Assembly: GCA_021292165.1 (NCBI GenBank)
Contig: CM037877.1
Span: 160,537,871-160,601,870, forward strand
Origin: Shinisaurus crocodilurus
Lineage: Eukaryota > Chordata > Lepidosauria > Squamata > Shinisauridae
Direction of reading: 5' to 3'
DNA length: 64,000 bases
Part shown: positions 1 through 10,144 of the stretch, one piece after another
How the letters are laid out: each line of letters starts with the position of its first letter
Position numbering within the stretch: position 1 is the first letter of the stretch
Program-made: the position numbers and the translations under genes
Notes under the pieces: generated by a model
Seen by the model: the letters and a program-made list of their open reading frames with translations, nothing else
Told to the model about the DNA's origin: nothing
Databases searched by the model: none

Positions 1-290
1 TCGGTGCTCCTTTACCTTCGCCACTGCTGCAGCCGCTGTTTGCTCGCCTTGGCTTGGGGGGAGCGGTGAGGTGGGAGTTCGTTCGTGAGCTGCTACTGCT
101 GCTGGCATCTGCGTCAGCCAAGATTGAATTTGATTCGCGGCGGTAGCCCCCGGAACCTATTTCAAATGCCGGCGACAAGTGAAGTTGTAATAAAGAAGAG
201 CCCGCCTGCATCAGACCATGTGCAGAATACTTTTCGCTGACCACGATTTGTTTGTGTGACGAGGGGGAGCACCACCAGATGCACTGCTGT
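1..290. other. GC-rich left-edge sequence, no gene recognised
   Basis: This is moderately CpG-containing sequence with CTG/CTGCTG runs at the left window edge. No open frame with recognisable protein similarity and no convincing splice pair is visible. It could be the tail of a CpG-rich promoter or first exon, or a GC-rich repeat whose start lies outside the window. Nothing in the sequence decides between these. Confidence 0.3.
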
Positions 291-296
291 TGTTGT

Positions 297-352
297 TGTA
301 ATTATTATTTAATAATAATAATAATAATATTTATAATAATATAATAGAATTT
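297..352. repeat. AT-rich (ATT/AAT)n microsatellite
   Basis: Imperfect ATT then AAT trinucleotide runs. It is the first of many ATT-type microsatellites in the window. Confidence 0.85.
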
Positions 353-424
353 ATAACCTATCTTTTAATGCAAAATTCTCAAGACAAAAGAGCGACAACT
401 AAAACAAAATACCATCTAATATTG

Positions 425-640
425 GGTAGGATCCAGATTTAGTCATACTTGGGAGGAAATCCATTGAAATCAATAGGACCTAAATTAGTCATGTTAGGGC
501 GCAATTCTATGCATGTTTAGACGGGGGGGGGGGGAAGCCCTACACCTTTTTTAAAAAATGTCTAGACATGCATAGGATTGTGCCCTTAGTTGATTTCAAT
601 GGGTCTACTCAGGTGTAGTCACCTATTTATGGTGCATTCC
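425..640. mobile_element. Palindromic MITE (family G), split by a smaller MITE
   Basis: Flanking 497-585 are two halves of a family whose better-preserved relative is at 57727-57844. The left half reads 'cattgaaatcaataggacc' and the right half 'gatttcaatgggtctactca'. The halves are joined in that relative, so the smaller element at 497-585 inserted into this one. Superfamily is undetermined. Confidence 0.65.
497..585. mobile_element. PIF/Harbinger-type MITE, 89 bp, TTA target duplication
   Basis: The element begins GGGCGCAATTCTATGCATG and ends with the inverted complement, CATGCATAGGATTGTGCCC. It is flanked on both sides by TTA (494-496 and 586-588), the usual PIF/Harbinger target duplication. 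A 12-G run lies in the middle. A second copy is at 32819-32950 and a fragment at 40215-40299. It is non-autonomous, with no ORF. Confidence 0.8.
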
Positions 641-1124
641 TGTAGGTTGCGGTTTCGTTGGGCGGAAGCCTCTGATCTGGGAGGCTTCCGAATATCCAAT
701 GCAGTGCCGGGCTGCTGCCGGCGGGGCGGGAGGAGCCACGGAGGTTACTTTCACTTCTCCGTCCTCGGTGGTTTTTCAAGACGGGCCTCGGAAATGGAGG
801 GACGCGGCTGGGGAAGCCATAGGATTCTTCGTAATCTGGCCGCCCCGCCCACCACAACGCCCCCTTTCAGGACTCTTTTAGATCCTGTCCAAGGTCGGCT
901 TTGTGATCTGGGAAAGCAGCCCGCGTGGTTCTTTCTCCGGGGGCTGCGAAGGGAGGAGGAGGGATTGGATTCCGGAGTCCCCTTTCCAAGGCCCTAGCAG
1001 TGTTTATGGCCTCGGAGGAAGGACTCCGGGATCTTATGGTTCCTGGGATGCCCTCCCCGTGACTAAGCCTGGATCCAAGCCATTGTATTACAGTATTAGA
1101 ACAGTGAAAGCAGAGAAACTAAAG
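641..1124. repeat. GC-rich, CpG-containing sequence, probably an old repeat
   Basis: A 135-codon frame crosses this stretch, but its translation is Arg/Gly/Pro-rich without recognisable domains, and frames are open on both strands, as expected from base composition. Texture resembles the GC-rich blocks at 20160-20537 and 27345-27780. I assign no gene. Confidence 0.4.
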
Positions 1125-1251
1125 CAGCTTCCCCCCACAACCTGGCGCCCTGCAGATGTGTTGGACCACAACTCCCATAATCCCCAGCCTTCATACTGGC
1201 AGGGGATGATAGGAGTTGTGGCCTAAAACATCTGCAGGGTGGGGGAGGCTG
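1125..1251. mobile_element. hAT-type palindromic MITE (family A)
   Basis: Begins CAGCTTCCCCCCACAACC and ends GGTGGGGGAGGCTG, with an inner inverted repeat around 'acaactcccataat'. The flanks are 1117-1124 'aactaaag' and 1252-1259 'aattaaac', 6 of 8 matching, which fits a decayed 8-bp hAT target duplication. It is one of at least nine family A copies or fragments here. Confidence 0.8.
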
Positions 1252-1740
1252 AATTAAACAGTGAATCAATTCAAATCAATTAGGGACCATCAACAGATGA
1301 AACATAATAAGCATATATTCCACAGATTAAGCTAATAAGCAAATATTCCACAGATTAAACTTTTCCAAGAAAAAAAAGATGTTGGCAACCATGCCAATTG
1401 TTAAGTGACCACAGCCAGGCCTTGCACATCTGGGATCAGGAGACAGACACAGAATTACCCTGGGCCCGAGGCAGGAGCTCCCAAGTTTTCTCATTTTAAA
1501 ACTAAAGTTACCAACCTTGTATTTCTCCCAGGGTTGTTGGGCCTGTAATCACTGCATGACAAAATGCAAACCTCAGCTGGGGAAGCTTTTTCCATTACTG
1601 CAGGCTAGTAGGGGAAGGTTTCACCTACTGCATTTCTGCTTGCCACAGCTGTAAGAAGGCACAGAGCCATGCCAGAAGAAAACTTGGCTACTGAGGCAAA
1701 GAGGAAGGGGATTGCCAAGTGAGAGGGAGAACGGGAAGGG
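1252..1740. other. No recognisable feature
   Basis: AT-leaning sequence with no long ORF, no identified repeat and no clear regulatory motif. Confidence 0.4.
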
Positions 1741-1744
1741 AGAG

Positions 1745-1985
1745 TGTATATATATGGCTATATCAATGGCTACTAGTTGCAATAGCTATATGTTACCTCC
1801 AGTATCAGAAAAATTGCTCCTCTCAATACCAGTTGCTGGGGAACTTGGGCAGGAGGATGCTGTTGCTCTCATGTCCTGTTTGTGGGCTGCCCATAAGCAT
1901 TTGGTTGGCTGCTGCGGGAACAGAATGCTGGACTAGAGAGGCCTTTGGTTTGATCCAGCAGGGCTCATTTAATGTTCTTATTTAT
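1745..1985 (+). mobile_element. Interspersed retroelement 3' end (unassigned SINE/LINE)
   Basis: Shares its full length with 6435-6635: 'ggctactagt' near the start, 'gctggggaac' in the middle, 'atgctggactaga' near the end, then 'gatccagcagggctc' and an AT-rich tail here. The layout is that of a short retroelement or a LINE 3' end. I do not know the family name with certainty. Confidence 0.6.
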
Positions 1986-1999
1986 CATAATCATCATTA

Positions 2000-2625
2000 T
2001 TATTATTTAATAGATTTATATACTGCTTACCATATTTAAAAAAATATATCTTAAGCAGTTTACAAGAGAATTGAAATACATTAAAATACTTTGTAATGCT
2101 CATTAACATACAATTAAAATATATAATAATTGCTAAAACATTTATATAAAACATGGATAAAACTTTATTTATTTATTATATTTATATCCCGCCTTTTTTC
2201 CTGCAAGGAACCCAAGGTGGCTTACATAATCCTCCTCCTCTCCATTTTATCCTTACAACAACCCTGTGAGGTAGGTTAAGCTGAGTCAGTGAGCTTCATG
2301 GCTGAGTTGGGACTTGAACCTGGATCTCCTGAGTCCCAGTCCAACACTCTAACCACTACTTCACACTGGCTGTCTTAAAACCAATACAAGACTATAATTA
2401 ACAATCAGACTGGGCAGCACCCTCACTCAGGGAAGGCCTGGGTGTAGAGATGCGTCTTTAGTTGGCACCTCACGAATACCAGGGGGAAGGTCATTCCATC
2501 AGGTGGGTGCCACCACGGAGAAGGCCTGCTTCTGGGTTTCTGTAAAATGGCAATCTGCAGGCCGTGGTACAACCAGCAAGGCCTCCTCCGATGATTTTAA
2601 CAATCTCCGGTCTGTATTGGAGAAG
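2000..2625 (-). mobile_element. L2/CR1-clade LINE 3' end, interrupted by a SINE
   Basis: The right part (2375-2625) carries antisense LINE text ('gagaaggcctgcttctgg', 'gatgcgtctttagttggc') also seen in the minus-strand copies at 41381-41870 and 53060-53910. The left part (2000-2164) is the AT-rich 3' end. A Sauria SINE separates the two. It is 5'-truncated with no usable ORF. Confidence 0.7.
2165..2372 (-). mobile_element. Sauria-type SINE (tRNA-headed)
   Basis: Read on the minus strand it has a tRNA-like head with 'gtggttagagtgttggact', a B-box region, the body 'aacctacctcacagggttg' and a (TAAA)n end. This is the squamate Sauria SINE layout, whose 3' part is shared with Bov-B LINEs (family knowledge). 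It is inserted into the LINE 3' end at 2000-2625, so it is younger than that LINE. Confidence 0.9.
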
Positions 2626-2626
2626 G

Positions 2627-2822
2627 CAATTTATATCCCATCCTCCTTCCAAAGAGCTCAAGGAAGAGCACTTGGGTTTTACCCCATTTTGCCTCCACAA
2701 CAACCCTGTGAGGTAGCTTAGAGAGATAATGACTGCCCCGAGGTCACACAGTGCTTCAATGCGGTGTGTGGGCTTAAAACCAGATCTCCCCTATTGAAAT
2801 CCAAGGCTGTCCATTGCATTAC
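2627..2822 (-). mobile_element. Diverged Sauria-type SINE
   Basis: The core 'acaacaaccctgtgaggtag' is preserved, flanked by decayed 3' sequence ('tttatatcccatcctcc') and a strongly diverged head. It is clearly older than the copy at 2165-2372. Confidence 0.65.
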
Positions 2823-3123
2823 AAGGGCTATGTCAGCTTCACAGCTTCACCAACAGTACAATTCTGTACCTAAGGTCCACCTGCTGGGCAGGGACAGGAT
2901 TGCTGCTTGTCCCCTTGTGCTGGTAGAGGCCAAAGATCTGCCAGCATAGGAAATTTACACCAGGATACTGCCACCATTGTACTGGCTGTAGCTACCACTG
3001 GTGGGACAGCAAAGGGGGAATCTGGGCAGAATAGAGGATGTGGCAGGAGATTAGTGAAAGATACCAGGAATTCTATGCTTTCTCAAAGGCCAGCCCCACC
3101 CCATTCATTAAAGGAAAATTAAG

Positions 3124-3267
3124 ACTAACCTCTCCCAAACTGGTGTCCTCCGATGTGTTGGACTGCAACTCCAATCATTCCCAGCCAGCATGGCCATGGT
3201 GGCTGGGAATGATAGGAGGTGCAGTCCAACACATTTGGAGGGCACCAGGCTGAGAGATGCTGCCCTA
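3124..3267. mobile_element. hAT-type palindromic MITE (family A)
   Basis: Foldback of 'gatgtgttggactgcaactc' against its complement near 3215-3235, closed by 'ggagggcaccaggctgag'. The outer ends are too degraded to give a target duplication. Confidence 0.75.
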
Positions 3268-3359
3268 GACTGTATATATCTGCTTGTCTCCACACATGGC
3301 CCCCTTAATGGGCAAACTACAAACTGCATACTATTCACAGAGAAGAGGAGATTTCTGAC

Positions 3360-3392
3360 GTGTGTGTGTGTGTATATATATGTGTGGGTGTG
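3360..3392. repeat. (TG)n microsatellite
   Basis: TG repeats broken by a TATATA tract. Confidence 0.85.
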
Positions 3393-3549
3393 TGAGTCCA
3401 ACAGGCCAAGGTAATGAAAGGTCTTCACATTTACCTTTTCTCTCATTTTTCCATCTCTCAGAAGTCTCCAGTACACTACCAAAGTAGGTTTTCTGTTGGT
3501 CTAGTGCACTTCCCCTTGGCTTACAACTTGGTTTACAAAAAAAAAAAAA

Positions 3550-4018
3550 GCGCCTGTGATACCGTAAGAGCTGGTGGAGTGATAAATGCCATCATTTTTG
3601 ATGCACAATCATATTTACAACAGCAAGCAATGCTCAGGGCACCCATTTAATTCGACAACCATTCTCCAATTGCCCATTAAAAGTGCTGGTATGTGCAGCC
3701 GTTTCCTGTCTCATCATTTTTGCAACTCGAATTGGCGCGAGTGCATTTCCATCATAATCTTCTCTGCAAGCTTGCCTCGCCAACATTTTTGTCACAGATC
3801 AGTAGATCTTCTCTCCCTGAAAGTTTCATTATCATCCGCGCAAAGTGTGAGAAAACCCTTTCATGCAGTATTTTGTGCGTCTTCAGTTTTCCTCTCCAGT
3901 AAATGTGCCTTACACACTTTAAACATTTTAATGAGGTCCCATTTCATAGTATCTTCCGGACATGATGGAATATTTTATCTAATCCATTTTTCATAATATT
4001 TTCCTCTTTATAATATTT
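3550..4018. other. Unique block, candidate conserved noncoding element
   Basis: About 470 bp free of recognisable repeats, with balanced composition. Homeodomain-like TAAT/ATTA cores are scattered through it, along with 'gcaactcgaattggcgcgag'. Short frames (up to 136 codons) have no recognisable protein similarity. It looks like regulatory sequence, but there is no conservation evidence. Confidence 0.35.
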
Positions 4019-4021
4019 CAT

Positions 4022-4187
4022 TTTAATCTCATCCTTCCCCCAAAGAGACCAAAACAACATACAACACCCCCTCGTTGTTCTCAGGTTAGACAAGTTAAAT
4101 GGATGGTGGTGACTGGACCAGGATCACACAGGAAGATCTGTGACTAAATGGGAAGCTGTTCTCCCTAGTCTAACTCCAACACTCTAG
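4022..4187 (-). mobile_element. Strongly decayed Sauria-type SINE
   Basis: The order of recognisable pieces ('gtgactggaccaggatcaca', then 'ctccaacactcta') follows the reverse-complement SINE body and head. The middle is decayed. Placed by motif order only. Confidence 0.45.
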
Positions 4188-4189
4188 AG

Positions 4190-4325
4190 CAGGGCTCTCC
4201 AACCTTGGGTCCCCAGATGTTGCTGGCCTACAGCTCCCAGCATACCCTGCCAGCATGGCTAAGGGCAAGGAATTCTGGGAGCTGTAGTCCAGCAACATCT
4301 GGGGACCCAAGATTGGAGAGCCCTG
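4190..4325. mobile_element. hAT-type palindromic MITE (family A, 136 bp)
   Basis: Starts CAGGGCTCTCCAACCTTGGG and ends with the complement, ATTGGAGAGCCCTG. Flanks 4182-4189 'ctctagag' and 4326-4333 'ctgtagtg' match at 6 of 8 positions, a decayed hAT duplication. It is the same sub-family as 24296-24430. Confidence 0.85.
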
Positions 4326-4394
4326 CTGTAGTGGCTATTGGAGCCAATGGAAGCTTTTTTTTCATGCCTAATTATATGTTCGGGGGTGGGGGTG

Positions 4395-4900
4395 GGGGTG
4401 AACTTCCATGCTGGCTCCAGGTTTTGGAGGGCCCTTGGGCAACACACCCTCAATGGGTCCCCTTCCTCAGTGAGTCTACCTTCTCACTGCTATTGCCACC
4501 ACCTGCTCTTGCCCCCCATCCTCTTTCTCCTCATTGCTACCACTTGCTAGCCTGATCAGCAGTGAGCCGGTGAGCAAGTAGGCAGTGGCATCTATTGCAC
4601 CTTTTTCTCACCGCCACTGTTATCTGGGCCAGAGCGAGAGGCAGGTGAGCAAGTAGGTTGCAGCTGCAAAGAGGAGGAGCAGGTTCACAGAGCTCATGTC
4701 AATTGTCCCCCGTTGGGCGGGTGCTTGACCATGCCTACTATTGATGCTGGCCCCGGCCATCTTTATCGAGATCATAGCTGAGGCGGGAGGAATTGTGTAT
4801 GCGTGAATGGGTGTGAGTAGATGTGTGTGTGTGCACATGTGAGAGAGAGTGTGTGTGTTATGGGGTAGCCTCGCCCACTTTTGATTTGGCTGCATCTACC
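4395..4900. repeat. Dispersed repeat family E
   Basis: Closely similar to 42660-43115: 'tttggagggcccttgggca', then 'cctcagtgagtctac', then 'ccatcctctttctcctcat'. A TG/GA microsatellite lies at 4824-4860. Class is unknown, possibly a GC-rich hAT element. Confidence 0.6.
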
Positions 4901-5159
4901 ACTGGAGCAAGCAACACCAGTGAAAATGGGATGGCATCACAAACAGGAAAGCGAAGGGAGGAAATTCCAGATGCTGAGACATTTTTTTTTTCATGTAGGC
5001 CCAACATGTTTTGGAAGATGCTTCCGCAAGGGCACATCACTGGAGTGTCCCTTGTATTGGTGAAGTGTTGTAGAAAACATGCCCCCGAGGAAGGATCTTC
5101 TGAAACACATTGGGCCTACATTAGGGGAAAAAAATCCTAAGCATCTAGAGGTTCCTTCC

Positions 5160-5600
5160 TTCTTCTTTTTTTCCTGCCCATTGTTGGCACATGGCCCTAT
5201 AGGTGGCCAGGTATCCTCTTTTACAAAGGATAGTCCTCTATTTGTAGGGCTGCCAGAGGACCATCCTCTGTTTGAAGGTTTCCTTTATTTGAAGGGCTGT
5301 CCAATTCTAGTTTAAAGATAATAAACCATAAGAACTGGTGCCCATCCACAGTTAGCGCCTGGACAGCAGACTGAACAGGTGGGCACACAGGTCACCTGGT
5401 CGCAGCCGCCTGCACTATAGTGAGATGTACTGTATTTCTATTTAAATTATAATTATTATTTCTCAATTTGCATTGATACCTATTAAATAGAACATGCAAA
5501 TGTTATGCAAATCAGTGTCCTTTTGTCCTCTTTTTTTTGGTGATGCAGTTCCTCTTTTGGGGCAATTCATAAGTGACCACCCTACCCCCAAGACATTAGC
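5160..5600 (+). repeat. Dispersed repeat family H
   Basis: Contains 'tcttttacaaaggatagtcc', 'cacagttagcgcctggacag' and 'tgtattttatttaaat'-type text that recurs at 28430-28850 and 29155-29260, and inverted at 57860-58080. Non-coding; class unknown. Confidence 0.65.
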
Positions 5601-5679
5601 CACATGGGAATGTGGCCCTCATGTTGAAAATGGTTCCCCACCCAGGCTCTTATAGTCACTATATGAAACTGACTCTAAT

Positions 5680-6430
5680 TTACTCAGAAAAACCTACTCT
5701 TCTCCTCTTGCATAGCTGAACTGTGTTGAGCTTTCTCACCGAATCACCTGGACCTGTTGTAGAAACCAAAGAAATGTTTGGCACAATATTTCACTTTCAG
5801 TATTATTATGTCACCAGAACTTAGCTTAGATACGTTTGCCATGTTGCTGTTCAGTTGCACACTGCCAAATCTTTTTATCAACATTTTTAAAAGTTGTAAG
5901 ATTAAAGAATGGGTTGTGAGGTGAAGCCAAACATTCAGGGAAGACATATAAATATTTTATTCTGTGTGAATTTGACTGACTCATGGTGGTTTGTCAAAGT
6001 CAATTGTTTGTTAATGTTCTCTTCTGCCCATTTCCTTTAATTCACTCTATGCGGCTTAGTAGCATCAGACTGTAATGCACTTTTTTTGTACCACTTAGCT
6101 TTTCTTTGAAGAAATGTATATTTTTTTTCCATTCCACTGTGGCCTTTGTTAAAGTTCTACAGATCAATGCTGGCGGGTAGAGCATCAATATTTTTGAATT
6201 CTCTGAGATGGTTGGCTAAGGCAACAAATCCAGCTTGATGTGATACCTCATTAGTGCTGTTTACAGGGCTGCACAAGTCGCTGGCATTTGGATTGTGACA
6301 TAGGAAGCACAGTGACCAACATATAGGTGTAGGTTGTGTCTCACTGTTTAGTCCCAGGCTAGATTTGCTGATCAGTTTAAAGTGTGTTGGTATCTTCAGC
6401 ATTATTTCCTTCAGCTGGAGGAGGATATCA
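5680..6430. other. Unique block, candidate conserved noncoding DNA
   Basis: No repeat is recognised. The densest non-repetitive text is at 5950-6400. An antisense 81-codon frame has no recognisable similarity. Confidence 0.3.
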
Positions 6431-6434
6431 TATC

Positions 6435-6635
6435 AGACAGTGCACCTGAAAAGGAAATATCAATAGCTACTAGTCATAATGGCTAAATATTACCTGCAGT
6501 ATATCTCTGAACACCATTTGCTGAGAAACATGACCAGGAAGGCGCTATTGCACTCATGACCTGCTTCTGAAGTTCTGATAGCCATTTGCTTGGCTACTGT
6601 GGGAAGAGAATGCTGGACTAGATGGGCTCTTTAAA
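6435..6635 (+). mobile_element. Interspersed retroelement 3' end, second copy
   Basis: Diverged counterpart of 1745-1985, sharing 'agctactagt', 'tgctggactagatgggctc' and everything between in the same order. Confidence 0.6.
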
Positions 6636-6774
6636 AACCATCTAACAGCCCAACACATTGACTGGGTTTGCATGACACAGCAAGCAACAGTTGTTTCTTA
6701 TCATTGTTTGTTCACTGTGTCCTGCGAACCCAGTCATGGTGACCAACCCATTGTGACTTATCGTGGTTGTCAAC

Positions 6775-7530
6775 TGTGGAGAAAGCCTGACACGAGTATA
6801 CACGCACACACCAGTCTCCGTCCTCCAGGGGAGGGGGGCGAGAAGGGGAGATTGGGTTACAGGGAAGCATCCAGACAGACCGGCATTCCAGCAATGGAGG
6901 ATCTCGCTTGTAATCCACGAAACCCAGGAAAGGATCATCAAGACCATCAACCTAACAGGGCAGTCTCAAAGAGCTGTAAAATATCCAATACGTCACCTTC
7001 TTCCCGGGCAGGAATAAGCCCACTTGACACGAAGCGGCAGGCAATAGCCCCATCTGACCTAAGGGGCGGGAGAGCAGGAAACACAGAGGTAGAAAACCCC
7101 TCTCCCCTCCTTTTGTTGGTTGTTGGGAACTTTTGAGTATGAACCACACTCCAGCAGCGGCTGGAGTAAGCTGTTTCCTTCCCCCGGATCGGACAGACCC
7201 GGAGTTAGGCTGAAACTGACTAGCGTGACGTCTCTGATCTAAGGTAACTGACTAATCCAAATGCGCTAGCCTGGGAGCCTGTCATTGATAAACTTAAAGG
7301 TCACGTCAGGTCTTATTGACGTTGTAGTATTTCCTAGAAAGCTGTTAGTTCCGCTCCATATCCTGTGTAAATAAATAAAGGCCTTATTTGGCAGTTCAAA
7401 GGCTGAGTTTCCTTTTGTTTGCAAGAAACCGCTTAGGTGGTTTCTTTCGCTTGTACGGGCTGTAACGCTGCACTGGTTAACCCGTTAAGCGCCGAACTCA
7501 CGCAAAGGATCCAGGTGCTGATCCTTCACA
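6775..7530 (+). mobile_element. Solo LTR of an LTR retrotransposon/ERV (756 bp), 5-bp TSD
   Basis: Begins TGTGGAGAAAGCC and ends GCTGATCCTTCACA, so the canonical TG...CA termini are present. The flanks are a perfect 5-bp duplication, TCAAC (6770-6774 and 7531-7535). Overlapping AATAAA signals at 7370-7379 fix the plus orientation. No gag, pol or env sequence is attached, so this is a solo LTR left by recombination. It is closely similar to 48216-48984. A 5-bp duplication fits ERV2/ERVL-like or Gypsy elements; the class cannot be settled here. Confidence 0.9.
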
Positions 7531-7739
7531 TCAACCATGAGAAGACTCAATGGTCTGTTCTACGGTTTGCTTGTACCACGGTTGCTTGCCGTGTTATCCA
7601 AACCCGGATGACACAACCCATCGTGGTACAAGCTCTAGAACAAGTGAGCCGATAGGCAAGAATGGCTATTGCTGTTCTTGCAAAGCGGCTAGCCACAGAG
7701 CGCAGCTGACAGCTGCCCCCAAAGTGCCCAAATGGCACT

Positions 7740-8350
7740 AGGAGACAGCTGTCAGAGGCTTCTCTGCTGCGCCGCCCCAGAGCGGATCATACACCCCCAC
7801 CTCCTGCCCGAGAGTAGACCTCTCAGACAGGAGCCCGTGATCCACTCGGTGCTACTGCCCTGTCCTCGGGGCAGCAGCTCTGAGCAGATAATGCACCCCC
7901 ACTGCCTCCCTCCTCCTCAAGAGTAGACCTCTCGAGGAGGAGGTGGGAGCCAGCAGTCTGCTCGGGTGGGGTACAAGCCGGAGGGGTAGGGCACTTCTCT
8001 CTGTCATTGGCGCGGGTGTGCTGATGACAGAGAAAAGCACCCCCCCTCCGCTTTCCAAGGATCTCCTCAGAAAGCGGAGGTGGGGCAGGCACTTCTCTCT
8101 GTCATCGGCACAGGTGCGCTGATGACAGAGAGAAGTGCCCCCCTCCACTCCACGAGCCTCCTGCCTGAGAAGTTTACTCTCCGAAGCGGTGATCCGCTCT
8201 CTGCTGCTGCTCTGTGAACAGAGCAGCGGCGGAGAGTGGAACTGGCACCCCCACCTCCTGCCTGAGGGTAGACCTCTCAAGGAGGGAGGCTCCCCCCCCC
8301 CCGTTGAGCATCAGGACATAAGCCCTTTTTGCACAACAGGGAGTATTTGA
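7740..8350. repeat. GC-rich hairpin array inside the foldback transposon
   Basis: Recurring units combine 'cacctcctgcc', 'gagtagacctctc' and 'acttctctctgtcat...atgacagaga'. At least two units are self-complementary hairpins: 7996-8035, and 8090-8140 where 'ggcacttctctctgtcat' pairs with 'atgacagagagaagtgcc'. ORFs across it exist in several frames on both strands and are compositional. Confidence 0.75.
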
Positions 8351-8530
8351 GGGCTGCAGTGAGCTGATATCGGCTCCTGATTGTGGCTGTCAAAGAGAGG
8401 AGACTCATTCCTCCCAGCAGGATCCCCTGGGATACCGCCTGGAGGAATGAGGGGGAAAGGGGGAGGGAGCAAAGCAACTATGATAAGCTCAATTGTTGCT
8501 GTGTCGTGCAAACCCGCCCATTGGGTTGCA

Positions 8531-9250
8531 CTGAATGCTAAACTATGGTTTATCATTATCTGCATGAACCTCAGGACCAGACACACTCACTCCTTCCCTC
8601 TCCTCTGCTGTGGCTGTGAGGAGGAGACTGGGAAACATCCACTTCCATTTTCAGCTAATCACAGTTTATATCCAAACAGGGAACTATGTTTAGTGTTAAC
8701 TATGGTTTTTTGTTTGTTTGTTTTAAGCCAGGATTATTAACCACAGTTCGAAGATAGCTTGTTTCAATGAACCATAGTTTACACTAGCCACAGTTGGTCC
8801 AGTTTGACATAATGACAAACCACAGTTAATTGAAAATGGAAGCAAATGCTTCCAATTGCCTCTTCATGGCCTTGCCAGAGGAGGAGCGAGGAAAGGTGAG
8901 CACACAAGCCCCATGCATGTAGCGATGAACTATGGTTAATATTCCATGTGAACAAAGATATTGACTGCATTTGGAAACATATATTGGCTTAATAAGCTGA
9001 AATATGAGGGAGTTTTTTTGCCTGTGCATGCAGCCCTTTCTCTCCTCCCTTTACAGTGTGCCTCAATGAAATGTGGAAGTCTCCAATTAACCATAGTTTC
9101 CTGTTTTGCCCAAACCAGGAAACTGTGGTTACCAGTTTTGGAACAAGCCAAGATCTTAAGCCAACTTCAAACCATCATTTAAGATCCTAGTTTGTTCAGA
9201 AGCTGGTGTCCATAGTTTCTTCATTCAGATGAAACTGGAATTTACACTTA
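8531..9250. mobile_element. MITE-like sequence rich in AACCATAGTT motifs
   Basis: Many direct and inverted copies of 'aaccatagttt'/'aaactatggtt' are present. Imperfect inverted arms around 8570-8620 and 8860-8900 share 'ctccttccctctcctctg'-like text and 'cttccattttca'. It is probably one or two related foldback elements adjoining 6655-8530. Boundaries are unclear. Confidence 0.5.
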
Positions 9251-9259
9251 ATTGGAGAC

Positions 9260-10140
9260 ATCTATTTTACTTAGGTGGGCCCTAAGGGAGGAGAGAAGGG
9301 GCTGCATGCATGCGCTGGTAAAAGGCTAGTTTAGATCTCTGGTTTTTAAAGCTAAGATATGGTCATCCATTGCTTTAATAAAGACTACTGAGAAAGCGTG
9401 AGAACAGTGAGGTTTCTCTACGCATTAAATGGATTTTGTTTCCTGATTGTTTTTGAGCTCTGTCACCTATCCCAATACCTTCTCTGCTTACAAATGTAAT
9501 CTGTTCATTCTGATTGCAGCACACAAATCATGAATCTGGCAGATACTGGAACCACAATCATATGAACCCCAGGCATGGATCTTATTGAATCTTGCAAGAT
9601 TTATGACCAGCTTTCTCTCCACAGCCCTACCGCAACAACACACCATAAAAAATGCAGCGTCTCCGTTTAATCTTATTTTATCATGGAAATTGTGAATTGG
9701 CACATCTGAGTGCCTTTCGAAGCAGCATAAAAATATTGAGCAGAGATATATTAAATAAAATAAATAAAATACCTGGGTGCAAGTGCCTTTGAACTACATG
9801 CGACTTACATGTATAGGATTGCACTGTAAGCCTCTCAGATGGTATTGATAGGTGCTGCTTTTCTTTTTTTCCATCCTGAGAAACACTTGAATCAGCTCAC
9901 TGCAAGAACAATTTCTTGAACGGGAAAACATATAAACAGAGCCTTACAAAACAAGCCAGTCTTTAACACTTTTACTCTGAAGTAAGTCTCGTTGAATATG
10001 CAACTTCACTTGCACATTTCTTCTCTCTGTATGTTTAAGATAAGGATGTGTATGGAGCTCGATTGGGGGCTGGAAGTCTAATGAAGTCACCTGGCTCAAC
10101 CCCCCCCCCCAAGCTCCGCTTGCTCTCCTTGCTTCCCCGG
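9260..10140. other. Unique sequence with candidate noncoding element at 9430-9740
   Basis: 9430-9740 is non-repetitive, with 'tttaatcttattttatcatgg' type text and few CpGs. The rest shows no feature I recognise apart from a C-run at 10100-10111. Confidence 0.3.
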
Positions 10141-10144
10141 CTCG

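Larger units (their letters stand above)
6655..8530. mobile_element. Long foldback DNA transposon carrying an LTR
   Basis: The left end contains GGGTTTGCATGACACAGCAA. The right end, near 8490-8515, carries the inverted counterpart (complement GGGTTTGCACGACACAGCAA). Between them lie a solo LTR (6775-7530), further sub-terminal 'gttgcttg'-type motifs and a GC-rich hairpin array (7740-8350). Without the LTR and its duplication the element would be about 1.1 kb. No transposase ORF is present. Exact outer boundary and target duplication are undetermined. Confidence 0.6.

Noticed and set aside
150..185. Splice donor after a possible first exon
   Set aside because: Only a weak GTGAAG match; no paired acceptor or coding frame.
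590..997. 135-codon plus-strand frame
   Set aside because: GC-rich, low-complexity translation with open frames on both strands and no recognisable domain.
7740..8350. CRISPR-like array
   Set aside because: Repeats are irregular, self-complementary and inside a eukaryotic transposon; no constant repeat/spacer length.
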